The position numbers and the translations under genes were made by a program. 64,000 bases of DNA from Anas platyrhynchos (taxonomy: Eukaryota; Chordata; Aves; Anseriformes; Anatidae): the NCBI RefSeq assembly GCF_047663525.1, contig NC_092588.1, positions 146,921,501 through 146,985,500 of the forward strand. The letters run 5' to 3'. Below the pieces are notes generated by a model, which searched no databases, was not told the origin of the DNA, and saw nothing but the letters and a program-made list of their open reading frames with translations. Shown one piece after another: positions 10,259-19,699 of this stretch; the stretch's first letter is position 1, and every line of letters starts with the position of its first letter.

Positions 10259-11030
10259 CCTTCAGAGGTACTCTCCTGCCCCTGTTTCTAATCTGTGATT
10301 TCTATGGTTCTATGGGTGTTTCTTCATCTAGTATCACAGTAGATGTTAAGCAAATCAGCAAGTAAATTGGATCATCACATCAGAAAAGGGTAATAAATAT
10401 TCCAGCTTTTAGAGAAATGCTTCAAGGATGTGTGGTTCTGCATTGTAGTATAAATGTATAAATAGATCTCCAACAAGAAGAAATGTTGTTAGTGTAAGAG
10501 TATAGCTCTTTGCTCCTTTGACCCATCCATTCAGAGTGATGCTACAGCACTACATCTGTGCCCTTATGCCTTATGGCACAAATGCAATTTACAGCCAAGA
10601 GGGCAAGGTAATATATCAGCCAGCACTTTATAATCTGCATACAACACTTAAACTTCATTCTGAAGAGAAGATCTAATATGTACTCCTGCAACTAGTTATG
10701 TGCAAATGGTACCTGTGCAGCATCTAAATCAACATTGCACTGTTCTGACCTTTTCCTCAAGTGTCTTACTTTGGAAAAGCAGACTTTGAATCATAAAAAA
10801 GTTGGTTCATGTGTTCAATAGGACATCAGTTAATTGAAATAAATGAGAAAATCTTGCCTGGTAAAAGCTTCACTTTTCATACGCCAAGTCACAAAATATG
10901 GATCATATATGATATTTGAGCAAAGAGGATAAAAAAAGGTTCTTTTGTAGCAGGGATTAGAAACAGAAATAAAAAAGGAGGAAGTGATACTTTCTTTCCT
11001 GTGATGCATCTTTCTGTCATTTCTACTTTA
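10259..11030. other. Unique non-coding DNA
   Basis: No repeat family or gene recognised. No ATG-started frame of note. Confidence 0.5.
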
Positions 11031-11032
11031 AA

Positions 11033-11058
11033 GGGAATACATCAGGGGAATACATCAG
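11033..11058. repeat. Perfect 13-bp tandem duplication
   Basis: GGGAATACATCAG occurs twice head to tail immediately upstream of the compound A/GA microsatellite. Looks like a small slippage duplication. Confidence 0.9.
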
Positions 11059-11073
11059 TTCCAGGTATCCAGG

Positions 11074-11110
<37 letters not shown>

Positions 11111-11141
11111 AGAGAAAAAGAGAGAGAGAGGAAAAAAAAAG
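11074..11141. repeat. Compound microsatellite: A34 then (GA)n
   Basis: Thirty-four A's (11074-11107) pass into AGAGAG runs to about 11131 and a further A9 run. The same architecture recurs at 39779-39856 and 51471-51522. Confidence 0.97.
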
Positions 11142-11149
11142 ACCGAATT

Positions 11150-11500
11150 AAGCTTGTTTCAGCAAATTAAAAATCCTTTACAAATCAGTGGTTTGGAGAG
11201 CTTGTAGGGTTCACTACTTGACTTCCAAAGAAAGAAAGAACGGCATCTGTAAGGGTGAAAAGTCATTCCCTCTGGGCTTTGATTTATTAAGAGAAAGGTT
11301 ATTCCAAAACAGCCTGTTATTCCTCCAGCCAAAACCACCACTGGCAGTTTTCCCTCCTGGCCTTCTATGGGAGATCCCTTCTAAGACTTGGAGAGGACTT
11401 CTAAGACTTGACCCCGGGCGTGAACAGCCAACACCCCAGTAGCTCTCCACTAGTGAGCAGCTCTCACATCTTACAGTTCAGATGCAGGCAAACAAGGTAA
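11150..11500 (+). other. Non-coding segment with several short open frames
   Basis: A less AT-rich stretch. It contains an 84-codon plus-strand frame (11188-11442) overlapped by a 78-codon minus-strand frame (11214-11450), neither recognisable. CTTCTAAGACTTG is repeated at 11378-11390 and 11398-11410. A strong donor-like site (CAAG|GTAAGG) lies at about 11496, but the nearest acceptor would leave only about 20 nt. Confidence 0.35.
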
Positions 11501-11762
11501 GGATTTAATGAAACTTGACTTGAGAGTCCCAGCAGAGTTCCAGACCCTGTTTCTGTAACCTGCACGAGAGGTCTTCCTAGGGTTTATCCTTGTCAAAAAT
11601 GGAGGTGCCAAAAAGATGTCTCTGAAGTGCACCCATATAGTCATATATATATAGTCTTCTCTCATCATTTCATATGAGGTTTTGTTGTAGCATTTGAGTG
11701 AATGCATGAATTAATCACTCTTCCGAAGAAAATTAAAAGATTTTCTATGGAAGGCAATTATT

Positions 11763-11763
11763 A

Positions 11764-11801
<38 letters not shown>
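11763..11801. repeat. (TTA)13 microsatellite
   Basis: Thirteen near-perfect TTA triplets. Confidence 0.97.
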
Positions 11802-11802
<1 letters not shown>

Positions 11803-12093
11803 TTTGTTTTTGCAAGCCAAAACAACTAAATTTATTAATAGTCATTTTTTTCCCACTGAAAACAATCTCAGTGTTTTTTTTTGTTGTTGTTGTTGGATTG
11901 ATTTTTTTTTTCCATTAGGCCTAATTTGTGGAATTCAGTGTCTAAATATCCCCTGAAGCTTTTATCATGCATGGTTGTGAAGCATAGTTGAAAGACTTCA
12001 GATACTGCAATCCTTTTTAATATAAGTAATGGATTCACAGTCTATTCGTTTGGGCTGAGGTGTTTAATTTTAGGTAGCCAAACTTTTTGTCTC

Positions 12094-12215
12094 GATCTCT
12101 TTCTGCCTCAGATTACCTACCCTGAAAAAGGATATAATGTCCTTCGTTTATCTCCAAGGGCTGACACAAGGCTTACTTAATTTACATCTGCAAAGTACTT
12201 TACAATGCACATAAA
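12094..12215 (+). repeat. MIR-like ancient SINE, sense
   Basis: In order: TCTTTCTGCCTCAGATTACC, a GGATATAATGTCC block, CACAAGGCTTACTTAA, and CTGCAAAGTACTTTACAA. These follow the classic amniote MIR-type order 'tgcctcagtttccc...gggaataatg...gtgaggcttaatta...tgtaaagcgctttg'. The best-preserved such copy in the window; matched by eye. Confidence 0.6.
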
Positions 12216-12265
12216 ACAGCCCCATTAAAATGCAATGTTTTATTACAAACAGGGGAGTAAATGCT

Positions 12266-12316
12266 ACTGTCATTTACGCTGGTGTCAAATAGGACTAATC
12301 CCATTACAAATGAAGG
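12266..12316. repeat. Palindromic sauropsid MITE-like fragment
   Basis: TTTACGCTGGTGTCAAATAG and ATCCCATTACAAATGAAGG resemble the centre-flank of an old palindromic repeat I know from turtles, crocodilians and birds (TTTACACNGGTGTAAAT...CTCCATTGAAGTCAATGG). Low identity, from memory. Confidence 0.35.
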
Positions 12317-12519
12317 AATTTCACATGGGAAAAGGCATTGCAGGAATCAGAAAAATGCCAACCGGCTTCATCACCAAAGTAAAACTCAGCAAAAACATTT
12401 TGAACTCAGTTTGATTCTGAGACTTTCCATTCCTTTTCTGAGCAAAGCCACAAGAGGCTGCAAAACGCAGCTCCAGGGCTCAGGCTGAGTGTGCAGAGCC
12501 CTGATGACAGCAGCGGCGG

Positions 12520-12532
12520 TGCTGACTCATCA
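12520..12532. promoter_or_regulatory. MARE / AP-1-like motif
   Basis: TGCTGACTCATCA matches the extended Maf recognition element TGCTGACTCAGCA at 12 of 13 positions and includes a perfect AP-1 core TGACTCA. It sits in a relatively GC-rich 150 bp. A second TGACTCA lies at 12918-12924 within the inverted repeat ATGAGT-tgtg-ACTCAT (12910-12925). Function is inference. Confidence 0.3.
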
Positions 12533-12534
12533 CT

Positions 12535-12632
12535 TGTTCCCTGATGGGAAATCAGGCACAGAGAGGCCCGGCACACATACTGGAAGACAGCATTGGTCCA
12601 ACAACTGGTCAGTGACAGAGGAGAGGGAGCAA
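12535..12632 (-). repeat. MIR/L2-like ancient repeat, antisense
   Basis: CCTGATGGGAAATCAGGCAC followed by AGAGAGGCCCGG and ACTGGTCAGTGACAGAGG resembles the antisense 'gatggggaaactgaggcacagagagg...gcaagtcagtggcagagc' block. It lies about 320 bp from, and opposite in orientation to, the MIR-like copy at 12094-12215. Confidence 0.5.
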
Positions 12633-12639
12633 CATTAAA

Positions 12640-14580
12640 GCATATGAAATAAATGCGAGCAGCAGCAACGAATGAAGAAGTAACCGTGTCCCAGGCAGCT
12701 GCTGACACGCACAGGAGCGCAGGCTGCTGGAGATTTTCACTGCCAGGGATCTGGCAGCAATCACACTAAATGTTGTGAGCTGTTGACAGCTGAAGATGAG
12801 CAGCTTAGGCAGAAGGAGAAATCCTCTGGACTTACAGTAAGTCCTGTGACACTGTATCATTTGACTCAATTAGCTCAAATGACTGGGGTATAATTGAACA
12901 AACTATAACATGAGTTGTGACTCATGCTGCGCCTCAAACTGCCCATGTCAGTGTGGTAAATTAATTCATAGTCTGCTAAGTGAAAGTTAATAGCCAACGG
13001 CAGTTCTTGGCATATCAGAGGGATATTTCATACAAAGGCAAAGTTTAGAGAAGGAAGGGTTTTATGAAACTCTTGATCTGTCAACTGATTTCAAAACCAA
13101 AAGTGAATGAGGGTTAGAAACAAGAGACCAGAGTGAAGAAATATCTTAGGTCAACAAAAATAACAGACAGAAGTTATTTCTGGCATCATATCTGGTAACT
13201 GTGTTTGAACGTTGATGATTAACGTATTAGTTATGTGTGTGTGATGCAAGAGGCATGGTAAGTGGTTTGCTTGCATATTCAGCTCTCCAGCCTGCTCACT
13301 TTGTCCAGACAAAATCCCCAGCATAAAAGGCTTATCTCACAAATTAGCCAGCACAGTCATCCCAGGATTTTATTTATTTTAAGCTGTGGGCCCCAGTGTG
13401 ACAGACACACCCATTTCCAAAACTACTGCCTTTTGCAGTATCATTTTCTAACTTGCTCTGATTTTTTTTTCCCCTTTTTCTTTTTTCTTTTTTTCTTCTT
13501 TCTAAAACTGGAAAACAAATTAATGGATTCAATATATTGACAAGACTGACAATAGGGGAAGCCCAAATCTGTCTCTGTTGGATATCGTGTAATGTCCAAG
13601 CAGGACCCGAGTCTGATATTTGGATATGCAGTGGGATATGTAGGGGGAAGTATGAAGTGAAAGGAGGATTGGAGAGAAGCTAAAGACAAATGAGAGGTAG
13701 GAACACCCTGAGATAAGATCAGGGAAGTGAAAAAATGAAGTGGTAAGTAGTAACACAAATTTTGAAAGCTGCAAGAGAAAAATAGAAAACAAAAGGAAGA
13801 AAACATAAACACAATTTTGAAGAATGAGTCAAAAGAGAGTGGCACAAGGCATAGTTCTGGACCTAACCCTATAAAAAATGCCTGTCTGTATTCATGGTGG
13901 CAGAGCTGAGCGCTGATAGCTGGCACATTTGTAGAACTATTGAGGCCCTTTAAGACGTGCTGATTTTTTAAGAGGTTTGCCTTTCTCAGAACTGCTTAAT
14001 AACTGCAAATTTAAGTAGTCCAAAACACATGATAGCATGAATCATGGTTCCTGTGGTAAGTCTGTGGTAAAAAGTTGTGGCAGAAGTAGTATAACAGCTT
14101 ATTAGAAGGTGAACATACACTTTTCATCCAAACATGGATATAGCAAAGATATTTTGAAGACTGAAAGTCCGTTAATCAAAAGAATATGTTTCTGTTGGAA
14201 ACATAAAAACCATTCACATACCCCAAACACAAATTACTGCACCTACCGTGTTGGCCATTCCTATTAAACAAAGTTTTGTTTTGCTTTGTTTTCTGTTTTT
14301 CTTCCAGAGGGAGATAGAACTTGAAGTTCTGAAGTGTACTTAACACCAAAAATATAATGTTTTCTCTTTAATTACACAACTGTTTCATTAAGTTAAACAA
14401 GGTCACCTAAAGAACTGAAATTTGCCATTCAACAGACCATCAACAATTTTGAAACACTTTATATAGAAACATAATTTCTGACTGAAGAGTTCTTCAGTTA
14501 AAGGTAGAGGGTCATATTCCTAGATGACATAAAAATGGAGTAGGTCCAACTATATTATTTTCATTTATGATCTTGAGAGT
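12640..14580. other. Unique non-coding DNA with one pyrimidine tract
   Basis: Contains a T/C-rich tract (13462-13502), TTTTG units near 14275-14290 and a short CTGTGGTAAGT duplication near 14052-14072. A 161-codon minus-strand frame (13441-13926) exists, but its C-terminal Lys run comes from the pyrimidine tract and no domain is recognisable. Not called as a gene. Confidence 0.5.
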
Positions 14581-14585
14581 TTTCT

Positions 14586-14634
14586 GAGATAGTATCCTAA
14601 CTGAAGCTTGAGATACTTTTCTATTAAAGGCCTC
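14586..14634 (+). repeat. Degenerate direct repeat, copy 1
   Basis: 49-bp segment that matches 15298-15346 at 40 of 49 positions without gaps. Core shared words include ATCCTAA and CTTGAGATAC. Either an old local duplication or two fragments of an unrecognised repeat family. Confidence 0.6.
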
Positions 14635-14682
14635 CCTCCCAGGAGACTTAAATAGTAGTATACTTTTACTTTTATAGTCTTT

Positions 14683-14720
14683 AAAAACAAAACAAAACAA
14701 AACAACAACAACAACAAAAA
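14683..14720. repeat. (AAAAC)n then (AAC)n
   Basis: About four AAAAC units followed by five AAC triplets. Confidence 0.95.
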
Positions 14721-15036
14721 CTTAAAAGTAGAAGTGATAGGTTCTTAATAAGTGAATAAAAAGTGGTATTTCTCACCCTAACACATTTTACGGCATTAAT
14801 TCAGACTTCCTTTCTTTTCTCTACAAAAGAAATGGGCAGCCCTTAGCCCCTGTGCAGCTTGTGTGGCTGTTGTAATCTCTGCCAGCCACCAGCAAGCAAT
14901 CTTCAACCCAGCAATGCCAGGCAGAGAGGTGGTAAGACCCGTGATGATGAATTTTCTGGTGGGACAGTGGTAGGCTGAAAGCAGAGGGGAAGCTGAGGAC
15001 ATGTCAGGCACAAAATACTGTTATGTTCCTAGATTT

Positions 15037-15060
15037 TGTTGCCTCAGTTTCTAGGCAACA
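15037..15060. repeat. 8-bp inverted repeat hairpin
   Basis: TGTTGCCT, 8-nt loop, AGGCAACA: perfect arms. Superficially similar to paired RFX half sites, but the spacing is too wide for an X-box. Confidence 0.6.
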
Positions 15061-15297
15061 GTGAGATATCTAGTAAGTTATTAGTGACTTCCCAAAGTCC
15101 TGGCTGAAGTAGTTTAACTAGTGCCAGTTAATAATTCTGTTGCACAGGCAGATCTCCTGTGTACAAACCCACCTTTTTAATCAAGAAACAACCACAATTC
15201 TTTCCCTCACAAATATTTCCTTTTCTCAGTCTCTTCACAGCAATGCAATCATATTCAACAGTGGGCCTAAATAGAAGAGCCAAGCACCAGGTCTTTC

Positions 15298-15346
15298 AAG
15301 ATAGCATCCTAAATGAAACTTGAGATACCATTCCATGAAAGGCTTC
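15298..15346 (+). repeat. Degenerate direct repeat, copy 2
   Basis: Second copy of the 49-bp segment at 14586-14634 (9 mismatches). Same orientation, offset 712 bp. Confidence 0.6.
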
Positions 15347-15478
15347 AAGATCTTTGGGATAAACAGTATTCTTTAGGCTATAAATACTTATTTTCCTATA
15401 TGAAAAACTACATGCATTGTTTGCCCTGTCAGAAATGTTTTTGTGGCAACTCCTGGACTGCCTTTCCTAATGGTGTAG

Positions 15479-15510
15479 AAAAATAAAAATAAAAAATAAA
15501 AATAAAAAAT
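15479..15510. repeat. (AAAAAT)n simple repeat
   Basis: Alternating AAAAT and AAAAAAT units. Confidence 0.95.
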
Positions 15511-16994
15511 GGTTTATCTGGTTTAAATTGCAATCTGTCTCTCACCTCAAGTAGTCAAAAATGTTTTCTCCACCCTACACAGGTCTGCAGCAGAATTTGA
15601 ATGTGAACTGCACCATAGTTTTCAGCCTTAAGACCTAAGGTGCAGGCCAGGATATTTGGATTTACACCTGACTTCTGCATGAGAAGGTGATGTCATCAAT
15701 TAGTGAATAAAAACAGGCAAACTACCTCCGGTTTAATTAACAGACTTTAGCCTCAAACCCAATTCAGAGACTTCAGGTTTGGGACCATTTTGTATCAAAG
15801 GGGTGGAAAATGCAGTTGCATTGCTCCCTTTAGAACTGCAGGGCAGTTACTTGCCCACTGCGATGTAAAGCTGGCATTGAACGGCCTTCAGACAGAAGTG
15901 CACAGTGCTGAATTCCCCACAGCCCTGAATCATTGCTACATAGGTCAATTTTACACTAGAGCATTATTCCACTGACTGACTAGTACAAGTCAAATCACAG
16001 TGTTATCTAAAATCTCCATTTTCTGTCTGTTGTGTAAAGAGAGCAGAATCTGCAACATGTTTCTGAGTAAAGCTTTGTTGCTCAAAAAGGTTGTTTTAAT
16101 ACTTTTTTCTTCTTCTTCTTTTTTTTTTTTTTTTTTTAATCTATACTTGTAACATTTAACCTCTGAGAAGGAAAGAATAGTCTTGGTGTTTAGATGCTAT
16201 GAGAGGTGTTTTTGCTAGTATTCCCATATAACAGAGCTTACCCAATGCTTTTGTTCCCAGAGGATTTTATTCCTATGCAGTTCTATGTCTCTCCCCAAAA
16301 GGTCTGAGCATCTTCCCATAGAGAACACAATGCTTGTCTTTTTTGTCTGCTACAATGACAATGGTAGCAAGTCACAGTTGTTACAGTCTATATGGAAAAA
16401 CAGTAGCAGAGACTGAACAGGTCAAAATAGACATGGCTTTACCAAAATCACAAGATTTACACCGACTGAAGGCTTGACCTGCCATCAACAGAGCAGTGCA
16501 GCTTACACTGCTGTGGAAGGGAAGGGAAACAGCAACAATTTAAAAAATCCTTGTTCCCCCATGGTCAGAAGTGGTATGCTGGAATCATACTAGTATGCAA
16601 CCACATTTAAACATAGCTGTGGCCAGCATGTCTTGAATTCTAATGTGGACAGTGCCTAATTTAGGAAAGACACAGGAGAAGCTGAATGTAAATGTGCATA
16701 GGGGAATGTAAATGACTGGCACCAGTGTCACTTTCACTTTGTTATTAAAAGCAGTCTCAGAGCTTTCGAAGCAAACAGGCATCAGTGCAGCAGACTGGCT
16801 GTTGCCTTTAACACAAGGCCAGAAAAAAAACTCTAATTTTAACTCTTTGTGAATGTACCATTTGAACAAGACACCCCTACAAAACAGGGAAGGAATCTCG
16901 CCATTAGCTCACCATTCTCTGAATACAGGCAGTTCCAACCTGAGGTAGCATCATGGATTGGAGGCAGTTACTTAGGTTTTATGCCACGCCAGTG
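15511..16994. other. Unique non-coding DNA
   Basis: Contains a TTC/T-rich pyrimidine tract at 16104-16138. Frames up to 94 codons (16585-16869, minus) are unrecognisable. Confidence 0.5.
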
Positions 16995-16997
16995 GTG

Positions 16998-17078
16998 TTT
17001 TTTTGTTTTGTTTTGGTTTGTTTTTTTTTTTTTTGGGGGGGTGTTTGTTTGTTTGTTTGTTTGTTTGTTTTGTTTTTT
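16998..17078. repeat. T/G-rich low-complexity tract
   Basis: TTTTG units, a T run, a G run of about eight and six GTTT tetramers. Encodes Phe/Val/Cys runs in one frame only because of its composition. Confidence 0.95.
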
Positions 17079-17276
17079 TCACCACTGGTAGCAAAGCTAT
17101 GAAGTGATTGCAGAACAGGTTTCAGGTGAGGGTCACTTCTCAGCTGTTAGAGGTCACTGTCGCCTACAGGAGGGCAGGACACTTTGGCAGCTGTGTTTTC
17201 ACCAATATTTCACAGTGAAAACTTTTCTGTCCCATGGCAAATTGCCTGAATGTTTGGTCTGATGTTCCCTCCTTAG

Positions 17277-17468
17277 CTCACTGCCTAAACCAAGGATGGG
17301 GGAACCAGTCTCCTGGGGCTCTGCAGAATGGAGGTGAATGGTCCTACCTGCATCCCATACATCTCTGTGCCCTAGGGGAGACAAGACCAGGGCAGGTGGA
17401 CACAGGACTGAGTAATTCACATTCACCACAGAAAGGTGATCTGGCTGAAACTGATGGGTCAGTGTCAG
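17277..17468 (+). other. Exon-like segment, 192 nt
   Basis: Acceptor-like TGTTCCCTCCTTAG ends at 17276. One of three frames stays open for 63 codons to a strong donor CAG|GTAAGG at 17469. The frame begins HCLNQGWGNQ and ends TDGSVS. The segment is less AT-rich than its flanks. No known protein recognised; it could equally be a non-coding transcript exon or chance. Confidence 0.2.
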
Positions 17469-17479
17469 GTAAGGTAATG

Positions 17480-19470
17480 AAAAAGGTAGGTTTTATATCA
17501 CTTTTATTCACCTTCATTTGCCGTGGATGTTTTCCAGTGCAGATAAAGACCTGATCACATTTATTTCTACACATAACAATGCTTTAAAAATATATATGTA
17601 TAAATAAATAGTACTATATACATCTTAGAAAAATGTGCTGCTATATGACTATGTCATTTTTAACAGGGTGTTAATAAGTGTACAGGTTGGCCTTGTCACC
17701 GCTTCTGAAATAAACTAGGGTTTCCTTTGTTGAAGCTTTTATTAGACTTCTGGATTGGAACAGTGCCGAGATGGTCACAGGATCGCGTGACTCAGAGGGT
17801 TACTGAAATTTAAAAGAGTTTTAAAAGTTTAAAACAATAAAAAATAGCTCTACTGTGTCACTTTTAATAGATATAAATGTGTTACACAATTCAGACGCAG
17901 AAACTCCTTTCAGTAATGAACAAAGATCACCATAATAGCTGACATTTCTGAAATGTTTGAGAAGTAAGTTCAAGGTCATGTTTAAATGCAAACATGTTAC
18001 ACATAGCAATTATCATGTGTTTGTTGTATTTACTGGTACAAAGTATTCAGAGAGTCATGCATCAAGTAAACTAATGGTCTATTGCTGAGCAAAGTTTAAC
18101 ATCAAGCAATGTGCTATGAATTTTAAAGCTTTTTTTTTTTAATGTCAGACTGAAATTGTAATGAGAAAAGTATCTAGATTATGAAAGATTTACGAAAGGG
18201 GAGAAGAGGGGAGAGGGAAAGGAGAGTAGAGGGAATTGTTTTTAAAAAAAATCTTTTTCTTAAATCTCAGTGTTTCAATCCAGTTATATACCTAACAGGA
18301 TGGAAACTACAGAAGTGATTCAACTCTTGTAATGTATGTTAGTCTCTTAAACATCCCAAGCCAGGTGAAATTCTCCCCTCTTCATTTCCAAGCCTGTACA
18401 TTTTGACCCAGCGTCAGACTGAAACTGTGCTTGGCCTTTCCGGAAGCTTCTGTGAGTAATGCAAAGTCTCATCTCCTGACATAGGATACCTTTGCTGGAG
18501 GCAGTTTCAGTATTTATCAGCCTGTCGTCGCTATGGGCTACAACCTGCTAACAAAAACCTTGGGCTCTGATTCATTGTCAGCGGTGCTGTTATTTAACAG
18601 GGTTTTAATTTAACCAATGTAATTGCCTCCAAGAGTTGGTTTTTTTTTTTTTTTTCCTATCTTTTTTTTTTTTTTTTTTTGACAGAAGATATTTATTGAT
18701 CCTATGGTCTTCTACTTGATTCATATTTGTACTGTAATAAAATTTGCCTTACTTTTCTTTTAAAATCCCTGGCAAAACATTACTAATATCATGGTGGGGA
18801 CAAAACACATCTGTCCAGGAAGATACATTAATATCTATGCTGGGGGCTGTCACTAGACCTGCAGACAAATTGAATGGCTGCATTTGTTCAAGCCATCTGT
18901 AGCAGCAACACAGCCACGTGGACTTCATCAGTATTTTGCAGTGTGGCCCTACCACACAAAGCTCCTAGGGGTGAATTTCACTCAAAAAGAGGAAACAAGT
19001 GCAAAACCCAAATGCCATTGCTGTGGTTATTAGAGATGAAGACAATGAATAAGATCCAGACCTGAAGAATTAGGCATATGATTTAGTTGGGTCTACAAAT
19101 GGGGCTCAGCAGTGAAGTGCAAACCCAGCAGTGGGCTCAGTAGCTCCACCAGGGAATTAAACAAAATGTTAGTTCCCAGCAAATAAATCTGAAAGACGTG
19201 ATTCAGCAGAGAATTTCTATACCATTTAAGTATTTTTCTTGGCCAGGAACAGGCTGCAAAGAGGTATCCTCTAGGAATCACAGAAAATACTAACCTCTAA
19301 ATAAAAGGAGAAACAGATTTGCCACCCAAGAGATGCAACCAATATTTTTGCACCCAATTGGGGTCCATCTAGTGAAAGAATTGATTGCTAGGTTGGTACC
19401 AACTTTAGTGTTTTTAAAGCCCTGGGAATGACTATTATAGCCATTGCAACAGGCCCTGCCTTCTTCCTGT
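17480..19470. other. Unique non-coding DNA
   Basis: Contains a purine-rich stretch near 18196-18235 and two poly-T tracts, 18640-18655 and 18662-18680, separated by CCTATC. No gene or dispersed repeat recognised. Confidence 0.5.
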
Positions 19471-19474
19471 GACA

Positions 19475-19620
19475 GTTTTTATTGGCAGATCTCAGTGTGC
19501 TTTACAAAAGGCGTCATGATCATTAACTCCCTTTTACAAATAGGATGAATAAGGAACAAGCAGGGAGGGAGGGGGCAAGATCTCTCCTGAGTTCAAATAA
19601 GGACTCAGACACAAACATGC
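19475..19620 (-). repeat. MIR/L2-like ancient repeat, antisense
   Basis: GATCTCAGTGTGCTTTACAA, then TCATTAACTCCCTTTTACAA, AGGATGAATAAGGAACAAG and a GTTCAAATAAGGACTCAGAC block. In order these match the antisense amniote 'gatctcaaagcgctttacaa...attatccccattttacagatggggaaactgag...aacccaggtctc' element. Matched by eye. Confidence 0.55.
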
Positions 19621-19699
19621 ACAGTGCCAGACCAGTGATCAGCTGTGGAAGATCCTAAGCTAATGCCTCTACTGGTCTGCTTTGGGCCTCTGGTTTTTA

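Noticed and set aside
13441..13926. 161-codon minus-strand frame
   Set aside because: Its C-terminus is a Lys run from a pyrimidine tract, the rest is hydrophobic low-complexity sequence without a domain, and an overlapping frame exists. No gene context.
15037..15060. RFX X-box formed by GTTGCC and GGCAAC
   Set aside because: The half sites are separated by 10 bp, whereas X-boxes allow only about 0-3 bp. Kept only as a hairpin.
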